A DNA stretch of 21,289 nucleotides from a virus, in IMG/VR virus record IMGVR_UViG_3300024344_002588, positions 1-21,289 of that record; one strand, 5' to 3'. Numbering within the stretch: position 1 is the stretch's first letter; the number at the start of each line of letters is the position of its first letter. Of the stretch, positions 14,070-20,571 are shown piece after piece. The notes under the pieces are model-generated. The model was given only the letters and a program-made list of their open reading frames with translations, was not told the origin of the DNA and did not search any database. The translations under genes and the position numbers were made by a program.

Positions 14070-15207
14070 GTATCTGCACCCAGACAATCGTGATAAACCA
14101 TATGTGGATTGGCGTCTACCTGAAAATAGAATAGAGATGTGTCTTCGGTCATATGGTTGGCGAATGAAGCATCGTGATGTAGACCATCATACTTACAATG
14201 AAGCATACATGAATCAAGGTTCTATGAGTGATGAGCAGAGGATCTATTTTTCTATGCTGTTTGGTATAACTTATCAATCATCAATGGCGTGGGTGATTTG
14301 GTCGCATTTTCCTGATATCGAAAAGATAAACTGGAAAACTCTCGAAGACTGGAATAATGAAAATTATGCTCGACAACATTTTTCAAAAGACACAAAATAC
14401 AACAAAGGCAAGTTTATTCCTATCCTAAAAGATATTCATGAAAAGGTTCTAGAAAAGCATGGAACCCTCAGATCATGGATTAACACGTTTCAGGATTTCG
14501 ACCATGCGCTCAAAGAGGTTATGACAATTTATAGGATAGGACGTATGTCTGGTTGGTTAACAACTCAGGCATTTTATGAGCAATGTGCTGGAATGAGTCA
14601 TATTGTACCGAAAAATATGTTAGCAACTGATCCGTCAAATTGGTCAGTAAGATCAGGACTGGTTTACATTTATAACAAACCGGAATTGATGGATTTGGAT
14701 AGCAAAAAGAAATACAGCAGTGATGACCTAAAATGGATTGAAAGTCGTGAGCAGGAATTCATAGAGTCTTGCGCTGAATTTGTATTGCCCACTGATATGT
14801 CTAGTCCATTCACATTAGAAACGCATCTGTGTCAGTATAAGAAAATGATTGCGACTGGCGGCGACGCTCCGGGAACCCCAACTCAGGATGCGTACACTCG
14901 TTGGTATAAGTTAAAACAAGCATGGTCAGAGCTTGAGTGGGATTTTTATGAGGATGTATCAAAATATTCTGCACCTTGCGTAAGGAAAACATTTCAGAAT
15001 AAGATTCTTATGAAGACAGGCGCAATGACAGGTCAAATGATTAATATGCATGAGGACAATGAGGATTTGCCTGATATGTATAAAGAGTTCGGTGTAAATC
15101 AGTCATGGCTTACTGACTTCAATAATTTTGGGAGAATAGAAATAAAGAATAATTTTAATAATTATGTTGAAAATCAAGGAAAATCGATTTACGATTTTAT
15201 TCACTAA
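14050..15207 (+). CDS. Amino acid:DNA transferase-like (aGPT-PPlase clade 2-like) protein
   Basis: The 385-aa helical protein has features I associate with alpha-glutamyl/putrescinyl thymine pyrophosphorylase clade 2 (amino acid:DNA transferase). These include EQRIYFSMLFGITYQSSMAW (about residues 61-80), then VIWSHFPDIEKINWKTL, WNNENYARQHFSKDTKYNKG, and a C-terminal MHEDNEDLPDMYKEFGV. Proteins of this group act on phosphorylated or pyrophosphorylated 5-hydroxymethylpyrimidine in DNA and join an amine or amino acid to it (family knowledge). Recognition is from memory of the pattern, so moderate confidence. The gene starts inside the FkbM gene (ATG 14050, or TTG 14062 with a closer GAGAAG). It is the step expected after TET-type hydroxylation and a DNA kinase; no kinase is visible here. 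Confidence 0.62.
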   Translation: MRSALTKYLHPDNRDKPYVDWRLPENRIEMCLRSYGWRMKHRDVDHHTYNEAYMNQGSMSDEQRIYFSMLFGITYQSSMAWVIWSHFPDIEKINWKTLEDWNNENYARQHFSKDTKYNKGKFIPILKDIHEKVLEKHGTLRSWINTFQDFDHALKEVMTIYRIGRMSGWLTTQAFYEQCAGMSHIVPKNMLATDPSNWSVRSGLVYIYNKPELMDLDSKKKYSSDDLKWIESREQEFIESCAEFVLPTDMSSPFTLETHLCQYKKMIATGGDAPGTPTQDAYTRWYKLKQAWSELEWDFYEDVSKYSAPCVRKTFQNKILMKTGAMTGQMINMHEDNEDLPDMYKEFGVNQSWLTDFNNFGRIEIKNNFNNYVENQGKSIYDFIH

Positions 15208-15273
15208 GACCCGAGACCTACTCACTCCGATCAAGGATTGTCTCGTTAATAAACTGACATAAAGGAGAATGAA

Positions 15274-16413
15274 ATGAATGCAGTTAAAAATAGAAAGATT
15301 CGTATAGCGGTTGTTGGAGTTGGCAATTGCTCATCTGCCCTTTTACAAGGCATTAATTATTATCGCCATCGAAACCAAAAGGATGTCCCAGGAGTCATGT
15401 ATCCAAATATAGGTGGGTACGACGCTGACGAGATAGAAGTTGTTGCGGCATTTGATGTGGATAAGAGAAAAGTTGGTAGTCCCATCAGTGAAGCAATATT
15501 CAGTGATCCCAATAACACCCCAACATTTCATACTGATATTGATGATGACACAGTAGTGGAAATGGGTATGCCTCTTGATGGTGTTGCCTCGCATATGGCA
15601 GATTACCATGAGGATGTAAATTTTAAAGTATCTGATGAACCTCATGCTGATATTACAAGGATATTGAAAGACCGAGAGGTGGATATCGTTGTTAATTATC
15701 TTCCCGTTGGGTCCCAGAAAGCAACTGAATTTTATGTCAATGCTGCTATTCAAGCAGACGTTGCATTTTTGAATTGCATTCCGGTTTTCATCGCTTCTAA
15801 TCCGATTTGGGAGAAACGATTTGTTGATGCGGGATTACCTATAGTTGGTGATGATATGAAATCACAGTTTGGTGCTTCAATATTGTCTCAGGTTTTACAG
15901 GAAACTTTATTCAATCGAGGACACAGCGTGGAGTTCCATCAGCAGTTGAATGTGGGAGGAAACAGTGACTTTGCTAATATGATGGACCAGTCTCGTTTAG
16001 CATCAAAGAAAACATCCAAGGAAAATGTAATACGCAGTCAGAATGATATTCGCGGTATTCCTGTTCCTAAAGACGGTATCTATGCTGGACCGTCTTCGTT
16101 TATTCCTTATTTGAAAGACAACAAGGTTGCTTACATTAAAGTGTTAGCGCATGGATTTGGTGGTGCCGAAGTTGAAATTGATTGTAAGTTGTCGGTACAG
16201 GATAGTCCTAATTCGGCAGGAGTCGTTATCGACGCTATTCGGTTCTTGAAAGTTGCCCGTGAAATGGGTATTGTTGGATCCCTTCGTGGACCATCAGCTT
16301 GGACTCAAAAAACTCCACCGGAACAGATGACCATTGAAGATGCTAAGTTAGAGTGTGACGCTCTTGCTGATCGTTCATTTACAAACCTGACGGAGACTCA
16401 ACGTGCTGTATAA
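15274..16413 (+). CDS. Myo-inositol-1(3)-phosphate synthase (actinobacterial Ino1-like)
   Basis: The 379-aa enzyme matches bacterial inositol-phosphate synthase along its whole length. An NAD-binding start IRIAVVGVGNCSSALLQGI (about residues 9-27) is followed by YDADEIEVVAAFDVDKRKVG, VDIVVNYLPVGS, NCIPVFIASNPIWEKRF with AGLPIVGDDMKSQFGAS, QLNVGGNSDFANM, and a C-terminal LAHGFGGAEVEIDCKLSVQD. The family converts glucose-6-phosphate to inositol phosphate via an NAD+-dependent oxidation, aldol closure and reduction. The gene has its own ribosome site (AAAGGAGA) after a 66-nt gap that contains a weak inverted repeat (15212-15217/15240-15245). Such an enzyme is very unusual in phages and points to inositol as a building block. 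Confidence 0.9.
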   Translation: MNAVKNRKIRIAVVGVGNCSSALLQGINYYRHRNQKDVPGVMYPNIGGYDADEIEVVAAFDVDKRKVGSPISEAIFSDPNNTPTFHTDIDDDTVVEMGMPLDGVASHMADYHEDVNFKVSDEPHADITRILKDREVDIVVNYLPVGSQKATEFYVNAAIQADVAFLNCIPVFIASNPIWEKRFVDAGLPIVGDDMKSQFGASILSQVLQETLFNRGHSVEFHQQLNVGGNSDFANMMDQSRLASKKTSKENVIRSQNDIRGIPVPKDGIYAGPSSFIPYLKDNKVAYIKVLAHGFGGAEVEIDCKLSVQDSPNSAGVVIDAIRFLKVAREMGIVGSLRGPSAWTQKTPPEQMTIEDAKLECDALADRSFTNLTETQRAV

Positions 16414-16849
16414 CATGAGAGATTGGTCGCAACCTTATAATGTAAAATTAGGTGAAGGTCGCTTATTTGGTAAGTCTAAAAAACTTAAGATCAATACATT
16501 TGATTATGATGGCGTCATCAATTTGGGTCATGGATATACTGGAGTCAAACCTTGCGAAAAGGATATCATAGTCACAGGCAAACCTATCAGCGAGTACACT
16601 GAGCTTCGCACGAAACTTGATAGCATGGACATAAATAACCATGTGATTATGAATCCTATTTCTCGTAGCAGTGCTGAATATGGTCGAGAAGCGAGTGGGA
16701 AATGGAAGGCAAAAGTTCTGACGCTGCTTAAAGAGTGTTATGATATCGGAATTCATTTTGAGGATGATCCGATACAGATTGAGGAAATTCGCCAAAGGCA
16801 CTCGGATATAGAAATTGTCTATCTTAGACATGGATTGGTGGAGAGATGA
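16403..16849 (+). CDS. HAD-like phosphatase (DxD nucleophile)
   Basis: The 148-aa protein has the HAD motif I as INTFDYDGV (D34, D36), a central HVIMNPISRSSAEYG, a Lys-rich KWKAKVL helix and the final acidic motif HFEDDPIQIEEI (residues about 119-130), as in HAD phosphatases. The product is short and lacks a large cap. The GTG start at 16403 has GGAG 7 nt upstream; ATG 16415 is the alternative but lacks a well-placed site. It overlaps the stop of the inositol-phosphate synthase gene and ends in ATGA with the CmoA-like gene. It may dephosphorylate inositol phosphate, a sugar phosphate or a nucleotide; adjacency favours the first, but that is inference. Confidence 0.7.
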   Translation: MLYNMRDWSQPYNVKLGEGRLFGKSKKLKINTFDYDGVINLGHGYTGVKPCEKDIIVTGKPISEYTELRTKLDSMDINNHVIMNPISRSSAEYGREASGKWKAKVLTLLKECYDIGIHFEDDPIQIEEIRQRHSDIEIVYLRHGLVER

Positions 16850-17541
16850 AGTTTACGTTCGCACAAAGACCTGAAGGTTTCGATGAGCATATTGATCTAT
16901 CAATCCGCAGGTATTCTGACCTGTGGAATGACGTTATTAAGATATCCGAGTATTTCATAGAGGATGATACTTGGGTCTATGATATAGGTTGTTCAACTGG
17001 TAAATTGATAAGCGCGATGGTAGAGCGGAACACTTGGGTTCAAGATGTAAAATGGGAGGGAATAGAAATTGAAGAAGATTTCTTTGGTTATCCTGGTTTG
17101 GATCAACTCGAAGATGAATTTCGTCAAAAAGAAAAATCTGTGTATTTCAGGAATCGTGATGTCCGTGAGACCATATTTTTTGAAAACACCTCATTTGTGA
17201 CATCTATTTTCACATTACAGTTTATGCCTAGAGCTGATAGACTCGAAACGGTAAAAAGGATATACAAGGCATTAAACAAGGGTGGTGGGTTTGTTTTTGC
17301 TGAAAAGACTATGTCTCCTCATAGTATGATTCATGATATCCGAACCTTCACCTATTATGATTTCAAGCGTGAAAACTTTGATTATGAAGATATTATGACC
17401 AAAGAGCAGGAACTGAGGCACATGCAGAAACCCGATACACGCAATGACCTGATTGATATGTGCAAGGATGCTGGGTTCGAGCAGATAGACTCGTTTTGGC
17501 AGAATCATTCTTTTACGGGATTCATTGCGATTAAGCCTTGA
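16846..17541 (+). CDS. CmoA-like SAM-binding protein (carboxy-SAM synthase homologue or methyltransferase)
   Basis: The 231-aa protein follows CmoA closely in layout. FDEHIDLSIRRYSDLWNDVI near the N-terminus is followed by the SAM loop VYDIGCSTGKL, then FTLQFMPRADRLETVKRIYKAL, GGGFVFAEK, YDFKREN, and a C-terminal DAGFEQIDSFWQNHSFTGF. CmoA makes carboxy-S-adenosylmethionine from SAM and prephenate for tRNA wobble-uridine modification. By my eye alignment with E. coli CmoA from memory, the Arg that holds the carboxylate (R199) corresponds to Glu187 or Gln188 here. It may therefore be an altered transferase. It starts in ATGA with the HAD gene, and its TGA stop lies inside the -35 of promoter P4. 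It may supply a one-carbon or carboxymethyl group for base modification. Confidence 0.7.
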   Translation: MKFTFAQRPEGFDEHIDLSIRRYSDLWNDVIKISEYFIEDDTWVYDIGCSTGKLISAMVERNTWVQDVKWEGIEIEEDFFGYPGLDQLEDEFRQKEKSVYFRNRDVRETIFFENTSFVTSIFTLQFMPRADRLETVKRIYKALNKGGGFVFAEKTMSPHSMIHDIRTFTYYDFKRENFDYEDIMTKEQELRHMQKPDTRNDLIDMCKDAGFEQIDSFWQNHSFTGFIAIKP

Positions 17542-17566
17542 CAATTGAGGCTTTATGAGGTACAAT
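17538..17566 (+). promoter_or_regulatory. Sigma70-type promoter P4
   Basis: -35 TTGACA (17538-17543), 17-bp spacer, -10 TACAAT (17561-17566). The TGA stop of the CmoA-like gene (17539-17541) is inside the -35 box. AAGCCT/AGGCTT flank the -35 as at P2 (17533-17553), able to form a small hairpin. Transcription would start near 17573 and the first ATG is at 17595. Confidence 0.88.
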
Positions 17567-17594
17567 AAGTCATAATGGAAAAAAGGAACACGTT

Positions 17595-17759
17595 ATGATG
17601 AATTGTAATTGGATAGTTCGGAATCTTCTGATCAAAAAGAAAATGTTGAAAGAAGCAGGGATTGATGTAGTCCCGCTCGACAACGAAAAGAAAGTCAATG
17701 ATGCCTTCAAAGCGTCAGGTTTGGTTTTCCCAAAATCAAACAATCGTGGGGTTGCGTAA
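17595..17759 (+). CDS. Small basic protein (54 aa)
   Basis: ATG 17595, with AAAAGGA upstream, encodes 54 aa (MMNCNWIVRNLLIKKKMLK…). It is Lys-rich near the N-terminus, with no membrane segment. The stop overlaps the next ATG (TAATG). A promoter directly upstream (P4) makes it the first gene of a short transcript. No family recognised; function unknown. It is too short for standard ORF lists but supported by promoter, ribosome site and coupling. Confidence 0.6.
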   Translation: MMNCNWIVRNLLIKKKMLKEAGIDVVPLDNEKKVNDAFKASGLVFPKSNNRGVA

Positions 17760-18064
17760 TGGTAATGTCTAACGAAATTTCATTCGTGCATCCAGATGTG
17801 TCAGAAGAGGATAGAAAGCTGTTAGGTTTCGATACAGGCGATGAGCATACCATCGGAACCGCTGTCAATTCGACAACTGGTGATTGGATGATGTGCCACT
17901 TGATGCACTTCGTTGGATTGTTCCCCAGTGTCTCGGCAGCACGTAAAAATGGATGGAATAAACCAATTCCAGCTGGGATGTCAGAATTTACGGTCGGCAA
18001 GCGCAAAAAGAAAATTTGGATTCTCAATGTCCATCCGGATGACATCGATAAAATAATTGATTAA
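17759..18064 (+). CDS. Hypothetical 101-aa phage protein
   Basis: The 101-aa protein, ATG 17759 with GGGG 7 nt upstream, overlaps the previous stop by one base. It has MMCHLMHFVGLFPSVSAARK (about residues 43-62), then GWNKPIPAGMSEFTVGKRKKKIWIL. The second half is weakly reminiscent of S4-type RNA-binding segments (GKRKKKI), but I cannot assign it. No membrane helix. It is followed by promoter P5 after 15 nt. Function unknown. Confidence 0.6.
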   Translation: MVMSNEISFVHPDVSEEDRKLLGFDTGDEHTIGTAVNSTTGDWMMCHLMHFVGLFPSVSAARKNGWNKPIPAGMSEFTVGKRKKKIWILNVHPDDIDKIID

Positions 18065-18079
18065 TGTGTAAAATAAGCC

Positions 18080-18108
18080 TTGACAATTGGGCATTATTAC
18101 GGTACAAT
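18080..18108 (+). promoter_or_regulatory. Sigma70-type promoter P5
   Basis: -35 TTGACA (18080-18085), 17-bp spacer, -10 TACAAT (18103-18108). The 22 bp at 18068-18089 are identical to 20498-20519 at the next promoter. It drives the CobT-like gene, whose ATG is at 18133 with an AGAGAGAGAA ribosome site. Confidence 0.9.
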
Positions 18109-18132
18109 TAATCATAATTGAGAGAGAGAACG

Positions 18133-20496
18133 ATGACAACCACCACTCCTAATCTTGACAAGCTGACGAATCTTCTAGCAACCGAAAATATCACGGTTGA
18201 ACACCGCAAGGTTCCTACAGCTTCATTTGACGTAAAATCTCGAATCCTCACTCTTCCTTTGTGGAAAGAAATGAGTAAGGAATTATATCACCTCTTGATC
18301 CTCCATGAGGTTGGTCATGCTTTATATACTCCCGAGGAAGACTGGGTTGATGCAGTCAAGGACAGCAAGAAACTCAAAGGATATGTGAACGTTGTAGAAG
18401 ATGCTCGTATCGAGCGGAATATGAAAAACAAATATCCTGGGTCACGTCGGGATTTCACGGTTGGATATAAAGAAATCTATGACCGAGACATTTTTGGTGT
18501 TAAATATAAACCAACCGAAAAAATGAATTTTATCGACCGTGTAAATCTATATTTCAAATTAGGTTCCTCTATGGATGTCACGTTTTCATCTGAGGAAATG
18601 AAATATGTGGAACGTGTAGAGTCTACCACAACTTTTGATGATGTCGTTCTTCTTTCAGAAGAAATGCTTGCTTATGCAAAAGAAACTGCTGAAACTGATG
18701 AAGATCACGATTTCGGTGAAATGAGTGATGAGTTCGGTGATTGGGATGAAGATGGCGACTTCGAGGAGAGTGGTGACAATGGTAACATAGCGGATTCCAA
18801 ATCCGAAGACGAGGGTTCGACTCCTTCCTCTCCTGCCAACTCAGAAAAAACTGATGAAGAAACTGATGATGAAGAAACTGATGGCGAAGGTGAAGGTGAT
18901 TTTGATGCCAGCGGTGAATATGACGATGATGACGGTGAAAATGATTCAGGTGGTCGCAATGGCGGTGATGACTGGAACGATAAAGTAACTGCCACGACTG
19001 ATGAAAATCTAGAAAAAAATATGATTGATCAGTTAGTCGACGAGTCTGCTATTCCTACGACTTATGTCGAGCTCAAGAGGTTGTATGATTATAAAAAACA
19101 TATAATTCCTTACAAATTAATTCAGGATACTATTCGTATTTTCCGTGCCGACATGAGAAAGGGTCTTATCTATCCAGAGGATCCTTCTTTACCTGAGCGT
19201 GTAAAAGAGTGGGATGCAAATACTGAAACTCGATATTCCGAGTTTGTCTCTGCCAATAAGAAAAATGTCCTGTATCTTGTAAAAGAGTTTGAGATGAAAA
19301 AAGCAGCTGATCAGTATAGCAGATCCCGTGACGCAAAAACTGGTGTTATTGATCCTACTAAGTTACATTCCTACAAATACAGTGAAACCATTTTCAAACG
19401 CATTTCGGTTCTTCCTGACGCTAAAAACCATGGATTGGTCATGTTAGTCGATTTCTCTGGTTCAATGGCAGAAAATATGAAAGGAACAATCGAGCAATTG
19501 GTAAATCTTGTTATGTTTTGTCGGAGGGTCAATATCCCCCATCGTGTTTATGGATTTATCGATAATATCAGGACCGAAGATTATTATGAAGGATTGAAGG
19601 AAGTATTTTCATCTTATAAAATGAAAAAAGATGGGTTGTTGGATAGAAGTAACTGCTGCCTCATGGAATTATACACTGAGAAGATGAATAATTCAGATTT
19701 TGTTGAAATGACCAAATACCTGCTAGATTTTGGTAGCGAATGTCATTATCACTATGGTGGTAGATACACTCGTGGATGGTACACCCAAGAAAATAGAGGT
19801 CTGACAGCTTGGAGGTCAACTGTTCTTTCTCTTGGTGGAACCCCATTAAATCAATCTTTGGTTTATTGTAGAGATCTGATTAATGATTTCCGGAAAGAAA
19901 CCAATTCCCAGATAGTAAATTTCGTTTGTTTGACCGACGGTGAATCCAATGGTTTCTCGTATGATAGGGATCATCTAATAGCAGCTGGTCATTATGATGA
20001 TACTGGTAACCTAGTTGGTTCTCGTCACTTGATAATCCGTGATCCTATCACAAAATTGACCAACAAGGAAGAATATAGGAATAATCGGCATGGGCAAACT
20101 GAATATATGCTGAATGTCATTCGGAAATCGTGTGATGTTAATATCATCAACTTTTACATTACTCCAGAACGTGGTTATCCTTATAACCTTATTAAAATGA
20201 TAGGAGAATCTCGCGCAAATGCTGGTAAAAATCCTTGGATTGATGATGATGAAGTCAAAGAAATCAGGAAATTATGGAGAAAACAAAAGCATATGAGTGT
20301 TCCCAACACGGCAGGATTCGATGAGGTTCACGTGATTATGGGTGGTGACGCATTAGAAACTGAGGCAACCAGTTTAGACGATATCCCAGTTGGTGAAACC
20401 AAAGGTAAAATGGCGCGTGCTTTCATTAAGGCGAACAGCAAGCGCAAAACCAGTCGTGTTATCCTGAGTAAATTTATTGATAAAATAGCTGCTTGA
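18133..20496 (+). CDS. CobT-like protein: HExxH peptidase-like N-terminus plus VWA domain
   Basis: The 787-aa protein (ATG 18133; the in-frame TTG at 18118 lies ahead of the ribosome site) has three parts. The N-terminal domain has a zinc-peptidase-like helix LHEVGHALYTPEED (H58-E59-x-x-H62) and VEDARIERNMKNKYPG. A strongly acidic, repetitive linker (about residues 189-284, rich in D/E/G/S) follows. The C-terminal VWA domain has a MIDAS: VDFSGSM (D440, S442, S444), GGTPLN (about T569) and CLTDGES (D602). Such CobT-like proteins pair with CobS/MoxR-type AAA+ ATPases, as here, and occur in T4-like phages although no cobalamin pathway is present. A chaperone-like or remodelling role on an unknown client is likely. 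The combination with HExxH suggests it might also cleave. Confidence 0.85.
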   Translation: MTTTTPNLDKLTNLLATENITVEHRKVPTASFDVKSRILTLPLWKEMSKELYHLLILHEVGHALYTPEEDWVDAVKDSKKLKGYVNVVEDARIERNMKNKYPGSRRDFTVGYKEIYDRDIFGVKYKPTEKMNFIDRVNLYFKLGSSMDVTFSSEEMKYVERVESTTTFDDVVLLSEEMLAYAKETAETDEDHDFGEMSDEFGDWDEDGDFEESGDNGNIADSKSEDEGSTPSSPANSEKTDEETDDEETDGEGEGDFDASGEYDDDDGENDSGGRNGGDDWNDKVTATTDENLEKNMIDQLVDESAIPTTYVELKRLYDYKKHIIPYKLIQDTIRIFRADMRKGLIYPEDPSLPERVKEWDANTETRYSEFVSANKKNVLYLVKEFEMKKAADQYSRSRDAKTGVIDPTKLHSYKYSETIFKRISVLPDAKNHGLVMLVDFSGSMAENMKGTIEQLVNLVMFCRRVNIPHRVYGFIDNIRTEDYYEGLKEVFSSYKMKKDGLLDRSNCCLMELYTEKMNNSDFVEMTKYLLDFGSECHYHYGGRYTRGWYTQENRGLTAWRSTVLSLGGTPLNQSLVYCRDLINDFRKETNSQIVNFVCLTDGESNGFSYDRDHLIAAGHYDDTGNLVGSRHLIIRDPITKLTNKEEYRNNRHGQTEYMLNVIRKSCDVNIINFYITPERGYPYNLIKMIGESRANAGKNPWIDDDEVKEIRKLWRKQKHMSVPNTAGFDEVHVIMGGDALETEATSLDDIPVGETKGKMARAFIKANSKRKTSRVILSKFIDKIAA

Positions 20497-20509
20497 GGTA
20501 AAATAAGCC

Positions 20510-20538
20510 TTGACAATTGAGCGTTTTTTAGGTACAAT
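20510..20538 (+). promoter_or_regulatory. Sigma70-type promoter P6
   Basis: -35 TTGACA (20510-20515), 17-bp spacer, -10 TACAAT (20533-20538). Upstream sequence is identical to P5 over 22 bp. It gives a leader of about 27 nt before the AAA+ gene, with a GAGAGAGTG ribosome site. Having separate promoters before the CobT-like and CobS-like genes suggests adjustable stoichiometry. Confidence 0.9.
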
Positions 20539-20571
20539 GTATATATTGAATGATAATGAGAGAGAGTGATA

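Noticed and set aside
15212-15245. Inverted repeat CGAGAC/GTCTCG before the inositol-phosphate synthase gene, as a terminator
   Set aside because: Only six pairs with a 22-nt loop and no T-run; at best a weak structure.
15238-15266. Promoter-like TTGTCT…TAAAGG before the inositol-phosphate synthase gene
   Set aside because: Poor match at both boxes with a 16-bp gap, unlike the six clear promoters.
17197-17216. TGTGA…TCACA resembling a CRP site, tempting because of the cyclase gene
   Set aside because: The gap is nine bases rather than six, and it lies inside the CmoA-like coding region.
18705-18995. Minus-strand 96-aa Ser/Pro-rich frame
   Set aside because: It is the antisense of the acidic repetitive linker in the CobT-like gene; composition explains the open frame.
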